NCBI RefSeq assembly: GCF_014288115.1
Contig: NZ_JACOOK010000002.1
Span: 124,001 to 188,000 of the forward strand
Length of the DNA stretch: 64,000 nt
From: Alistipes_A hominis
GTDB lineage: Bacteria; Bacteroidota; Bacteroidia; Bacteroidales; Rikenellaceae
Direction of reading: 5' to 3'
Under the pieces are notes generated by a model. It was given only the letters and a program-made list of their open reading frames with translations. It was not told where the DNA came from and ran no database searches. The translations under genes and the position numbers were made by a program. Position 1 is the first letter of the stretch; each line of letters starts with the position of its first letter. This document shows, piece by piece, positions 17,019-24,358 of the stretch.

Positions 17019-17929
17019 TAAAACGATTGATCTGCCTGTTGTGCGTCGCCGTCACGGCGGCCGCCTGCAACCGGCCCCGCAACATACCGGACGAGAAATT
17101 GATCGCCATCACCCGCGAGATTTTCCTGGCCAACGCCTACCGCGACTCGCCGAAAAGCGGATTTTCGCAGGCGGACACGGTGGATTTCTACACCCCGATT
17201 TTTGAAAAATACGGATACAAACCCTCGGATCTCAGCTACACGATCAACAACCTTTCGCGGCGCAAAAGCGTCCGATTTACGGACATTCTGGAAGAAGTGG
17301 CCCGGCGGCTGGATCGGGAAGACTCCCTGATGAAAGCGCGGATCGCCACGCTGGACACCGTCGACAGCCGCACCATGAACCGCTACCGACGCGTCGTCTA
17401 CTCCGACTCGACCCGGCGGCTCCGGCGCCTGTCCGATCCCGACAAACCGGACATCGTCCTTCCGGTACGTCCGGGACGCTACCAGGTCGCATTCAAGTAC
17501 GACCTGGACACTTCGAGTCGTAACGGAAACCTCCGCTATACGCACTACCAGTTCGATACGACGGACGGCACGAAAGGCAGTTTCTACTACCTGGGGTATA
17601 TCAAAGGGGCTCAGAAACAGGAAATTTTCAGTTTCGACGTCACCGATCCGAAAACGAACGAAGTACGGATCAGCCTGGCGACCTCCCCGTCCGACAAGGA
17701 AAAGAGCATCGCCCTGCGCATCGACTCGATGACGATCACCTACTTCCTGCCGCTGCGGGAAGCCGCCGATTCGCTGATCCGCGAAATATTCCGGTTCAAC
17801 CCGAGCCTGGCAGCGTACAACTTACCTTCAAACGCCTCCCATGTCGCAGATAAAAAGGAGATTATCGGCGCACTTTATCCTGACACCACAGGGACTGCTG
17901 CGCAACGGGATTCTGTCGTTCGACGCTGA
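17015..17929 (+). CDS. DUF4296-type lipoprotein
   Basis: A 304-residue lipoprotein: signal MIKRLICLLCVAVTAAAC with lipobox AAAC (Cys18). The first 100 residues after the signal match the DUF4296 pattern (IPDEKLIAITREIFLANAYRD, then FYTPIFEKYGYKPSDLSYTINNLSRRK), a small helical domain found in Bacteroidota. The remaining 190 residues are beta-rich (YQVAFKYDLDTSSRNGNLRYTHY) and of unknown type. It overlaps the permease by 4 bp (ATGA) and extends 89 bp into the following amidohydrolase gene in another frame. The function is unknown. The last 30 residues, encoded in the overlap, may be dispensable. Confidence 0.7.
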   Translation: MIKRLICLLCVAVTAAACNRPRNIPDEKLIAITREIFLANAYRDSPKSGFSQADTVDFYTPIFEKYGYKPSDLSYTINNLSRRKSVRFTDILEEVARRLDREDSLMKARIATLDTVDSRTMNRYRRVVYSDSTRRLRRLSDPDKPDIVLPVRPGRYQVAFKYDLDTSSRNGNLRYTHYQFDTTDGTKGSFYYLGYIKGAQKQEIFSFDVTDPKTNEVRISLATSPSDKEKSIALRIDSMTITYFLPLREAADSLIREIFRFNPSLAAYNLPSNASHVADKKEIIGALYPDTTGTAAQRDSVVRR

Positions 17930-18992
17930 CGGCGTCCTACGGGAAATCGCCGCCTCCGACGCGGTCGATTCGCAACAGCGGGTGGAGTTTTTCGGCGGCC
18001 TGCTGATCCCCGGCATGGTCAATGCGCATTGCCATCTGGAACTGTCGTACCTGCGCGGCCGGATCGCCCGCGGCTGCGGGTTCGCCGGGTTTGCCGACAC
18101 GATCGCGCGGGCGCGCAACGAAACCGCCCCGCAACAACGTATCGAAGCGGCCGCTTATTGGAACGCCCGGATGGAACACGACGGCATAGTGGCCGTCGGG
18201 GATATTTGCAACGGCACGTCTACGTTCGAGCTGAAACGGAATAGCCGCATCCATTACCACAATTTCATTGAAGGTTTCGGCCTGCGCACGACCGACTTTT
18301 CATTCCTACGCCGAATCGCCGCCGAATCGGAAGCGCTCGGACTCTCCGCCTCGGTCACCCCGCACGCCACCTATTCGCTGCAGGACGCCGCGTTCCGGGC
18401 GATCGCCGCAGCGGGAAACCCGCTGTCGGTACACTTTATGGAAAGCCGCGGCGAACAGGAACTTTTCGAAGAACGGGGGCCCCTTCACGAACGGAACCTC
18501 CGGGAAGGCGTAACGATCGATTTCGCCGGATACGGATCGCCGGCCGGACGCATCGCAGGCTCGGTCCCGAAAGAAAAAAATATGCTGCTGGTGCACAACA
18601 CGTTCGTCACCGAACAAATCGCAGACACTCTTCAACATCGTTTCGGGAACCGGCTCACATGGGTATTGTGCCCTCGGTCGAACGATTTTATCGAAAGGGC
18701 GACGCCTCCCGCCGAGTTACTCCATAGGTTATCGGGGCGGATCGCCGTCGGCACCGACAGCCTCGCGTCGAACGATTCGCTGTCGATGATCGACGAACTG
18801 AAAAGGTTCCCGGAAATCCCGCTGCCCGAACGGCTGCAATGGGCCACCCGCAGCGGCGCCGAAGCGCTCGGAATCGACGCATGGGCCGGCAGTTTCGACA
18901 TAGGCAAACGTCCCGGAGCCGTACTGATCACCGGCATCGACTGGGACACCCTGACCCTGCTGCCGCACGCCGCCAGCCGCCGCATCCTGTAA
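17841..18992 (+). CDS. Amidohydrolase-superfamily protein (MtaD/SsnA/chlorohydrolase group)
   Basis: A 383-residue TIM-barrel metal hydrolase. Metal-binding residues are visible: HxH in NAHCHLEL (His63, His65), HFMESRGE, LVHNTF and the Asp of GTDSLASNDSLSMIDEL. This arrangement belongs to deaminases acting on nucleoside-like or amino-heterocycle substrates, such as S-adenosylhomocysteine, aminofutalosine or guanine deaminases. The substrate cannot be deduced. The ATG at 17841 lies 89 bp inside the preceding gene; a later start would remove the first beta-strands, so the overlap is probably real. It is presumably translationally linked to the DUF4296 gene. Confidence 0.8.
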   Translation: MSQIKRRLSAHFILTPQGLLRNGILSFDADGVLREIAASDAVDSQQRVEFFGGLLIPGMVNAHCHLELSYLRGRIARGCGFAGFADTIARARNETAPQQRIEAAAYWNARMEHDGIVAVGDICNGTSTFELKRNSRIHYHNFIEGFGLRTTDFSFLRRIAAESEALGLSASVTPHATYSLQDAAFRAIAAAGNPLSVHFMESRGEQELFEERGPLHERNLREGVTIDFAGYGSPAGRIAGSVPKEKNMLLVHNTFVTEQIADTLQHRFGNRLTWVLCPRSNDFIERATPPAELLHRLSGRIAVGTDSLASNDSLSMIDELKRFPEIPLPERLQWATRSGAEALGIDAWAGSFDIGKRPGAVLITGIDWDTLTLLPHAASRRIL

Positions 18993-19115
18993 ACCCTTCC
19001 CCCAGGCCGTACCGCGCCCCGAATCGTCCGATCGGGACGAACGCGGCGAAAAATTAAGTATTTATACCCATTCAAAATAGGTCTATCCTCTCTGTTCCGT
19101 GCTACACATTGGATG

Positions 19116-19123
19116 TAAATTTG
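19116..19123 (+). promoter_or_regulatory. Candidate -7 box for the Hdr-like operon
   Basis: TAAATTTG matches TAnnTTTG, 37 bp before the first ATG (19161). A -33 element is not clear. An inverted repeat (19126-19145) starts 2 bp after the box. Confidence 0.45.
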
Positions 19124-19125
19124 TT

Positions 19126-19145
19126 ACGTGTAAAAATATGCACGT
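19126..19145 (+). promoter_or_regulatory. Inverted repeat ACGTG-N10-CACGT, candidate operator
   Basis: ACGTG (19126-19130) and CACGT (19141-19145) are perfect complements separated by an AT-rich 10-bp spacer. The dyad lies immediately downstream of the candidate -7 box and 15 bp before the start of the Hdr-like operon, where a bound dimeric regulator would block transcription. The match is only five bases per arm, so it is a weak prediction. Confidence 0.25.
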
Positions 19146-19160
19146 TATCGGACAAGAGTT

Positions 19161-19862
19161 ATGGGGAAATATTTCGATATGCTGATGGAGGATGTCCGCA
19201 TGAAAGAGGGCCTGACGGCCTGCATGAACTGCGGGATCTGTACGGGAGTCTGCCCCGCGGCCGAGTTTTACAACTACGACCCGCGCCAGATCGTCAACAT
19301 GGTGCAAACCAAGGACGACGACGCCATCGAAAAGCTGCTCAAAAGCGATACGATCTGGTACTGCGGGGAGTGCATGTCGTGCCGCCCGCGCTGCCCGCGC
19401 GGCAATACGCCCGGATATATCATCCAGTCGCTGCGCACGCTGTCGCAAAAACTCGGTTTCTTCACCGAGTCCGAGAAAGGACGCCAGCAACTGGCCATCA
19501 AACGCACCATCGGGCAGAATATCCTGACGTCGGGTTACTGCGTCAAGCCGAATTTCGTCGATCCGGATCTACATCCCGAACAGGGGCCGGTATGGCGGTG
19601 GATCCACGACAACGACAAAGACGTCTTCGAACGTTTCGGCGACAACTACTGCAAGGTAGGCGTCGGAGCCGGACGCAAGATCGACGACCGCAGCATGGAG
19701 GAGATCCGCAGCATTTTCGAAGTGACCGGGGGTATGCGTTTTTTCGAGAACATCGAAACGTGCTCGGATAAAAAAGCGAAGGAAATGGGATACGAAAAAG
19801 CCGGGGACGACTATTTCCACGACGTATTCACGACTAACAGCGGCCAACACTCCGGAAAATAA
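19161..19862 (+). CDS. HdrC-like iron-sulfur protein
   Basis: A 233-residue soluble protein with two [4Fe-4S] motifs: CMNCGICTGVCP (Cys21, 24, 27, 31) and CGECMSCRPRCP (Cys68, 71, 74, 78). This is the heterodisulfide reductase subunit C layout, in which the protein carries electrons between the flavin subunit HdrA and the catalytic subunit HdrB. The C-terminal 130 residues are longer than in classical HdrC (about 190 residues) and contain a Trp/Asp-rich stretch (PVWRWIHDNDKDVFERFGD). It opens a five-gene operon and is followed 25 bp later by the HdrB-like gene. The redox partner is unknown. Confidence 0.85.
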   Translation: MGKYFDMLMEDVRMKEGLTACMNCGICTGVCPAAEFYNYDPRQIVNMVQTKDDDAIEKLLKSDTIWYCGECMSCRPRCPRGNTPGYIIQSLRTLSQKLGFFTESEKGRQQLAIKRTIGQNILTSGYCVKPNFVDPDLHPEQGPVWRWIHDNDKDVFERFGDNYCKVGVGAGRKIDDRSMEEIRSIFEVTGGMRFFENIETCSDKKAKEMGYEKAGDDYFHDVFTTNSGQHSGK

Positions 19863-19887
19863 GAGGCCGAAACAAAAAACGAACGCG

Positions 19888-20955
19888 ATGAAAACACCCT
19901 GGAAAGAGTATCAGAAACAGATCGCCGACAACGATTACTACTATGCGCGCAGCTGCATCCGGCAGAATTTTTTTCCCGGATCGGAAGCGGCCTTTTTAAA
20001 TATCCTGCGCAACGACCTGGGTCGGGACATCCACGAAGACCCGCGTCACACCTCCTGCACCGGCATCGGCTACCATACCGACATCGTGCCGCTCGAAACG
20101 ATCATGACGGTCGTGGCGCGGCAGTTCTCGCTGATGACCGAATCGGGGTACGAGAATTTCGTCCCGTCGTGCATCACGTCGTTCGGCATCTATTCCGAAG
20201 CGCTCGAAATGTGGCACGACTTCCCGGAACTGGAAGAGAAGGCCCGCGACTACCTTTATAAAGCTACCGGCCGCGAATTCAAAAAGCCGAAAAACCTGGC
20301 GCACACGTCCGACGTGATTTTCCACCACCGCGAAGAGATCGCCGCGAAAGCCAAACACAAATTGGTCAACGTCGAAACCGGAAAACCGCTGCGCGGCGTC
20401 GAACACATCGGCTGCCACTATGCGAAGATTTTCCCGAAGGTCGGTATCGGCGGATCGGAATTCCCGTACGTGCTGGCCGGAATGATTGAGGCGTGGGGCG
20501 GCGAAGTGGTCGACTATCCGGAGCGGCGGCACTGCTGCGGATTCGGATTCCGCAATTACCTGGTGATGGCCAACCGCGGCTATTCGGTCGCCAACTCCAA
20601 GAAAAAGTTCGAATCGATGGCCCCGTACAAGCCCGACTTCATCCTGGCCAACTGCCCGGGCTGCGCGATGTTCCTCGACAAATGGCAATACACGATCTCC
20701 GAAATGGAGGGAACGTTTTACGGGCAGGACAACCGCGGCATCCCCGTGCTGACCTACGAAGAGTTGGCCGGGCTGGTGCTCGGATACGATCCCTGGGAAC
20801 TCGGTATGCAGATGCATCAGGTTGCCGTCGAACCGCTGCTCGACAAGATGGGCGTCCAGTACGACCCGTCGGCAAAATACCTCGGCAAAAATGGAAAATA
20901 CATCGGGCAACCGGCCCCCGCGGCGATCGGAAGCTACACGAAAAACATACTGTAA
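19888..20955 (+). CDS. HdrB-like protein (CCG-domain)
   Basis: A 355-residue protein related to heterodisulfide reductase subunit B. The second cysteine-rich (CCG) domain is complete: Cys176, CCG at 216-218 and NCPGC (Cys256, Cys259), enough for one non-cubane [4Fe-4S] site. The first domain is degenerate: Cys23, then CTG instead of CCG at 57-59, and C-I-T-S instead of CxxC at 95-98. Classical HdrB uses both domains for disulfide reduction, so this protein probably acts on another substrate or only transfers electrons. Conserved aromatic residues near the metal site are present. The gene is 6 bp from the HdrA-like gene. Confidence 0.82.
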   Translation: MKTPWKEYQKQIADNDYYYARSCIRQNFFPGSEAAFLNILRNDLGRDIHEDPRHTSCTGIGYHTDIVPLETIMTVVARQFSLMTESGYENFVPSCITSFGIYSEALEMWHDFPELEEKARDYLYKATGREFKKPKNLAHTSDVIFHHREEIAAKAKHKLVNVETGKPLRGVEHIGCHYAKIFPKVGIGGSEFPYVLAGMIEAWGGEVVDYPERRHCCGFGFRNYLVMANRGYSVANSKKKFESMAPYKPDFILANCPGCAMFLDKWQYTISEMEGTFYGQDNRGIPVLTYEELAGLVLGYDPWELGMQMHQVAVEPLLDKMGVQYDPSAKYLGKNGKYIGQPAPAAIGSYTKNIL

Positions 20956-20961
20956 CGGATT

Positions 20962-21975
20962 ATGGGAAAAAAGGTAATTATCATCGGCGGAGGCGTCGCA
21001 GGGATGCAGACGGCCATTACGCTCAGCAAACTGGGCATCAGCCCGGTGATTATCGAGAGAGAGGAGACGATCGGCGGCAAGTTGAACCGCTGGGACCGGC
21101 TCTTTCCGACCATGACCCCCGCGAGCGAAGTACTCGGATCGCTTCGCGAACAGGTCGACGCTTCCGGCGCCGAAATCCTCACGTCCCGGGAGGTGAAGGA
21201 GATCGGACAGGAGGGTAAAAACGTAACGCTGAACGACGGCACCCGGCTTCGCTCCGACGCGGTGGTCGTCACTTCGGGTTTCGACCTTTTCCCGGCCGAA
21301 CTGAAAGAGGAGTACGGTTATAAAATCTACGACAACGTATATACGACGGTAGACGTCGAACGGATGTTCCGCAACGGCGGCATCCGCACGGCCGACGGCC
21401 GGATACCGAAGACGATCGCCTTTCTGCATTGCGTCGGATCGCGCGACGAGAAGGTGAACCAGCGCCACTGCTCGCGGGTCTGCTGCATCACCGGCGTCAA
21501 ACAGGCGATCGAAATGAAACAGGCGATCCCCGACGCCGAGGTATACAGCTTTTACATGGACATGCGAATGTTCGGCCCCGGCTACGAGGAACTCTACCGG
21601 CAGGCGCAGCAGGAGTTCAATATCCATTTCATCCGCGGCCGCATCTCCGAGGCGAGCCAAACGATCGACAACCGAGTGCAGATCAAGGCCGAAGACACGC
21701 TGATCGGCCTGCCGCTGAAAATGACCGTCGACATGCTGGTGCTGATCGTCGGCATGAAAGCCGGAGCATGCAACCTGCAGTGGAGCCGCTGCAACGGCGT
21801 CGACCTATACCCCAGCGGATTCGTCAAGCCGAAAGATCAGTTTACCGGAAGCGTCGACTCGGGGTCGCCGCATATCTTCTATGCCGGAACGATCACGGCG
21901 CCGAAAAACATCGGGGAGTCGATCAACGAAGCCGTCGCCGCCGCACACCGGGTGGCCGAATCGCTAAAAGAATAA
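20962..21975 (+). CDS. HdrA-like flavoprotein
   Basis: A 337-residue FAD protein with N-terminal dinucleotide fold (GGGVAG, residues 9-14) followed by IEREETIGGKLN, and the HdrA-specific cluster motif HCVGSRDEKVNQRHCSRVCC (Cys157, 170, 174, 175). It ends with a second FAD-contact region (HIFYAGTITAPKNIGESINEA). Classical HdrA is larger and also carries N- and C-terminal ferredoxin domains; here only the flavin core is present. In electron-bifurcating Hdr systems this flavin splits electrons between high- and low-potential acceptors. Whether bifurcation occurs without the ferredoxin domains is uncertain. The downstream small iron-sulfur gene follows after 4 bp. Confidence 0.85.
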   Translation: MGKKVIIIGGGVAGMQTAITLSKLGISPVIIEREETIGGKLNRWDRLFPTMTPASEVLGSLREQVDASGAEILTSREVKEIGQEGKNVTLNDGTRLRSDAVVVTSGFDLFPAELKEEYGYKIYDNVYTTVDVERMFRNGGIRTADGRIPKTIAFLHCVGSRDEKVNQRHCSRVCCITGVKQAIEMKQAIPDAEVYSFYMDMRMFGPGYEELYRQAQQEFNIHFIRGRISEASQTIDNRVQIKAEDTLIGLPLKMTVDMLVLIVGMKAGACNLQWSRCNGVDLYPSGFVKPKDQFTGSVDSGSPHIFYAGTITAPKNIGESINEAVAAAHRVAESLKE

Positions 21976-21979
21976 CGCC

Positions 21980-22306
21980 ATGAACTGGGGATTTTCCATC
22001 AGCCAAACGCGCGGCGTAGACATCGACCGCAACGACATGCAGTACTCCCGCCGGCTGCTGGCCGAACATCCGGAACTACAGACCTGCATCGCGTGCGGCA
22101 ACTGTACGGCGACCTGTACGGCCGGCAATCTGACCAAGTTCAACGTGCGTAAACTGCAAACGCTGGTGCGGCGCGGCGAATACCGCGGCATCCGCGAAGA
22201 ACTGGCCAAATGTATGCTGTGCGGCAAATGCCGGCTGGTCTGCCCGCGCGGAATCAACATCCGGCAATTGGTGCTGACTCTGAAAAAAGAGGTGCCCGAA
22301 AAGTAA
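21980..22306 (+). CDS. Small HdrC-like ferredoxin protein
   Basis: A 108-residue protein with two [4Fe-4S] motifs: CIACGNCTATC (Cys36, 39, 42, 46; Thr follows the last Cys) and CMLCGKCRLVCPRG (Cys78, 81, 84, 88). Its size and motif spacing fit the ferredoxin-like core of HdrC. It may replace the ferredoxin domains missing from the HdrA-like protein, or connect it to the membrane subunit encoded next. The start MNWGFSISQTRG at 21980 is 4 bp after the HdrA-like stop. It is followed by an 87-bp gap with two hairpins. Confidence 0.8.
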   Translation: MNWGFSISQTRGVDIDRNDMQYSRRLLAEHPELQTCIACGNCTATCTAGNLTKFNVRKLQTLVRRGEYRGIREELAKCMLCGKCRLVCPRGINIRQLVLTLKKEVPEK

Positions 22307-22343
22307 CGGACCGTTTCCGCGAACCCGGACGAAGAAAAACGAA

Positions 22344-22374
22344 GTTGTAAACAACCGCACGCGGCACCGCGTGC
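22344..22374 (+). other. Two adjacent hairpins inside the Hdr-like operon
   Basis: GTTGTAAACAAC (22344-22355) is a short dyad. GCACGCGG with CCGCGTGC (22357-22374) is a stronger one, forming a 7-bp stem with a GCAC tetraloop. No T tract follows, so this is not a classical terminator. The pair lies in the only sizeable gap of the operon and may stabilise or process the mRNA. Confidence 0.4.
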
Positions 22375-22393
22375 ACCGTTATCGGAATAAAAC

Positions 22394-24238
22394 ATGGAGC
22401 ATTTCAGACTATTCGTCTTGCCGTTCTGGCTGGGAGCCTTCTTCCTGCTGGTAACGCTTCTGTATAAATATATCGGCTGGTTCGTCGGACTGACCGCGGC
22501 GGAGCGCCGTCTATTCGTCCGTTCGCTGTTCACCCGCTCGACGTTCCGCTCGGTCGGGGAGGTTATCAGCGAATCGCTGCTGCACCGCAAGATATGGCGC
22601 ACCAACAAACTGCTGGGTTACATGCACACCAGTTTCGCGCTGGGATGGTTTCTGTTGATCCTGACCGGCTGGATCGAAACGCTGGTCTACTTCAAGGGCG
22701 AAAACGTTCCGCTGTACGTCGATATCTTCTTCTCTTATTACGTACACCCTATTTTCGAGCATAATTTCAATTTCTCGCTGATCAAAGACGCGCTGCTGCT
22801 GCTGATCCTGATCGGTATCGGCCTGGCGCTGTTCAAACGAATCCGTTCGCGGATGATGGGTATGCGCCGAACGACCCGGCATACGCCGGGCGACCGGATC
22901 GCCCTGTCGGCGCTGTGGTTGATCTTCCCGGCCCGGCTGCTGGCCGAGAGCATGACCAGCGGCGTAATCTGGAAATTCGGCGGCATCGTATGGGCGCTCG
23001 GCGAAGAGCACCACCTGATTCCCCCGGGAGTCGGCTGCGGCAGCTTCCTGACCAATTCGACCGGCGAACTGCTGGCCCGCATACTGCCGCCCGACGTGCT
23101 GATGGCCGGCGAACTGCCGACCTGGTGGTTCTACTCGATCACGCTGGGCGTCTTTTTCGTCGCGCTGCCGTTCTCGCGCTATATGCATATTTTTACCGAG
23201 ATTCCGCTGATTTTCCTACGAAACGCGGGGCTGCGCAGCAAAGAAAAACCGTCGAGCTACGACCATTTCCAGACCAACGCCTGCTCGCGCTGCGGCATCT
23301 GCATCGACCCCTGCCAGTTGCAACGGGCCGCCGGGATCAACGGCGTGCAGTCGGTCTACTTCCTGCGCGACCTGCGGAGCGGCAACCTGACCGATGCGGT
23401 GGCCAACAACTGCCTGATGTGCGGTCGCTGCGAACAGGCCTGCCCGGTCGGTATCGAACAAAATACGCTGCGGCTGAACAGCCGCCAGTGGACGGCCGTA
23501 CCGGTCGGCGAAAACCGTTACGGATATATCCGGGGAATCGACCGTTCGCAGGGAAACGGCAAAGTCGGCTACTTCGCCGGCTGCATGACGCTGCTGACCC
23601 CGAAGATCCTCCGCGCGATGGACGACATTTTCAAAGCGTCCGGCGATGAAGTGTGGTGGGCCGACAAAGAGGGGGGCGTATGCTGCGGCAGACCGCTGAA
23701 GCTCTCGGGCGAAGTGGACGCCGCACGGAAAATGATGGAATACAATACGGAACTTTTCCGCCAGCACGGCATCGAAACGCTGGTTACTTCGTGTCCGATC
23801 TGCCTGCGCGTTTTCCGCGAAGACTACCGGCTGGAAGGCATCGAGGTGCTACACCATTCGGAGTACATCCAGCGATTGTTGAAAGCGCACCGGATCGACC
23901 CGAAAATCGGCGACCTGAATTTCACCTACCACGACCCCTGCGAGCTGGGACGCGGTTCGGGCATTTACGACGCTCCGCGCGAAGTGATCGCCGCAGTCGG
24001 TCGGCTGACCGAAGTGGCCGAAAATCGTGAAAAAGCGCTCTGCTGCGGTTCGAGCCTGGCGAACATCGCCATCGACGACGACGGACAGCGGAAAATCGGC
24101 GAAAGCGTCGCGGCAGCCTTTGCCGCCACCGGGGCCGATGCGGTCGTCACGGCCTGTCCGCTGTGCAAGAAAGGAATCGCCCGGGGCAATTCGATGCCTG
24201 TTTACGATCTTGCGGAAATCGTCGCCCAAGCATTATGA
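22394..24238 (+). CDS. Membrane HdrE/HdrD-type fusion (DsrMK/HmeCD-like (Fe-S)-binding protein)
   Basis: A 614-residue two-part protein. Residues 1-280 form about five transmembrane helices with candidate heme histidines (His78, His118, His123, His265), like cytochrome b subunits HdrE/DsrM. Residues 297-350 hold two [4Fe-4S] motifs (CSRCGICIDPC and CLMCGRCEQAC). Residues 390-600 hold two complete CCG domains: Cys397, CCG 430-432, Cys467/470; and Cys516, CCG 550-552, Cys588/591. In HdrDE and DsrMK the heme part exchanges electrons with quinone and the CCG part reduces disulfides or related substrates. Here the two are fused. It closes the operon and probably links the soluble Hdr-like proteins to menaquinone. 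Confidence 0.85.
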   Translation: MEHFRLFVLPFWLGAFFLLVTLLYKYIGWFVGLTAAERRLFVRSLFTRSTFRSVGEVISESLLHRKIWRTNKLLGYMHTSFALGWFLLILTGWIETLVYFKGENVPLYVDIFFSYYVHPIFEHNFNFSLIKDALLLLILIGIGLALFKRIRSRMMGMRRTTRHTPGDRIALSALWLIFPARLLAESMTSGVIWKFGGIVWALGEEHHLIPPGVGCGSFLTNSTGELLARILPPDVLMAGELPTWWFYSITLGVFFVALPFSRYMHIFTEIPLIFLRNAGLRSKEKPSSYDHFQTNACSRCGICIDPCQLQRAAGINGVQSVYFLRDLRSGNLTDAVANNCLMCGRCEQACPVGIEQNTLRLNSRQWTAVPVGENRYGYIRGIDRSQGNGKVGYFAGCMTLLTPKILRAMDDIFKASGDEVWWADKEGGVCCGRPLKLSGEVDAARKMMEYNTELFRQHGIETLVTSCPICLRVFREDYRLEGIEVLHHSEYIQRLLKAHRIDPKIGDLNFTYHDPCELGRGSGIYDAPREVIAAVGRLTEVAENREKALCCGSSLANIAIDDDGQRKIGESVAAAFAATGADAVVTACPLCKKGIARGNSMPVYDLAEIVAQAL

Positions 24239-24358
24239 TACCGGACGTTCCGGAGGATGCTGCGACAGGCGGCAGGAGTCTCCCCCCGTTACGAATCCGT
24301 CCCGACACTGTAAAACTTAAAAAAGAATATCGTCTCGCCTCGAGCGGAACTTTTTCAT

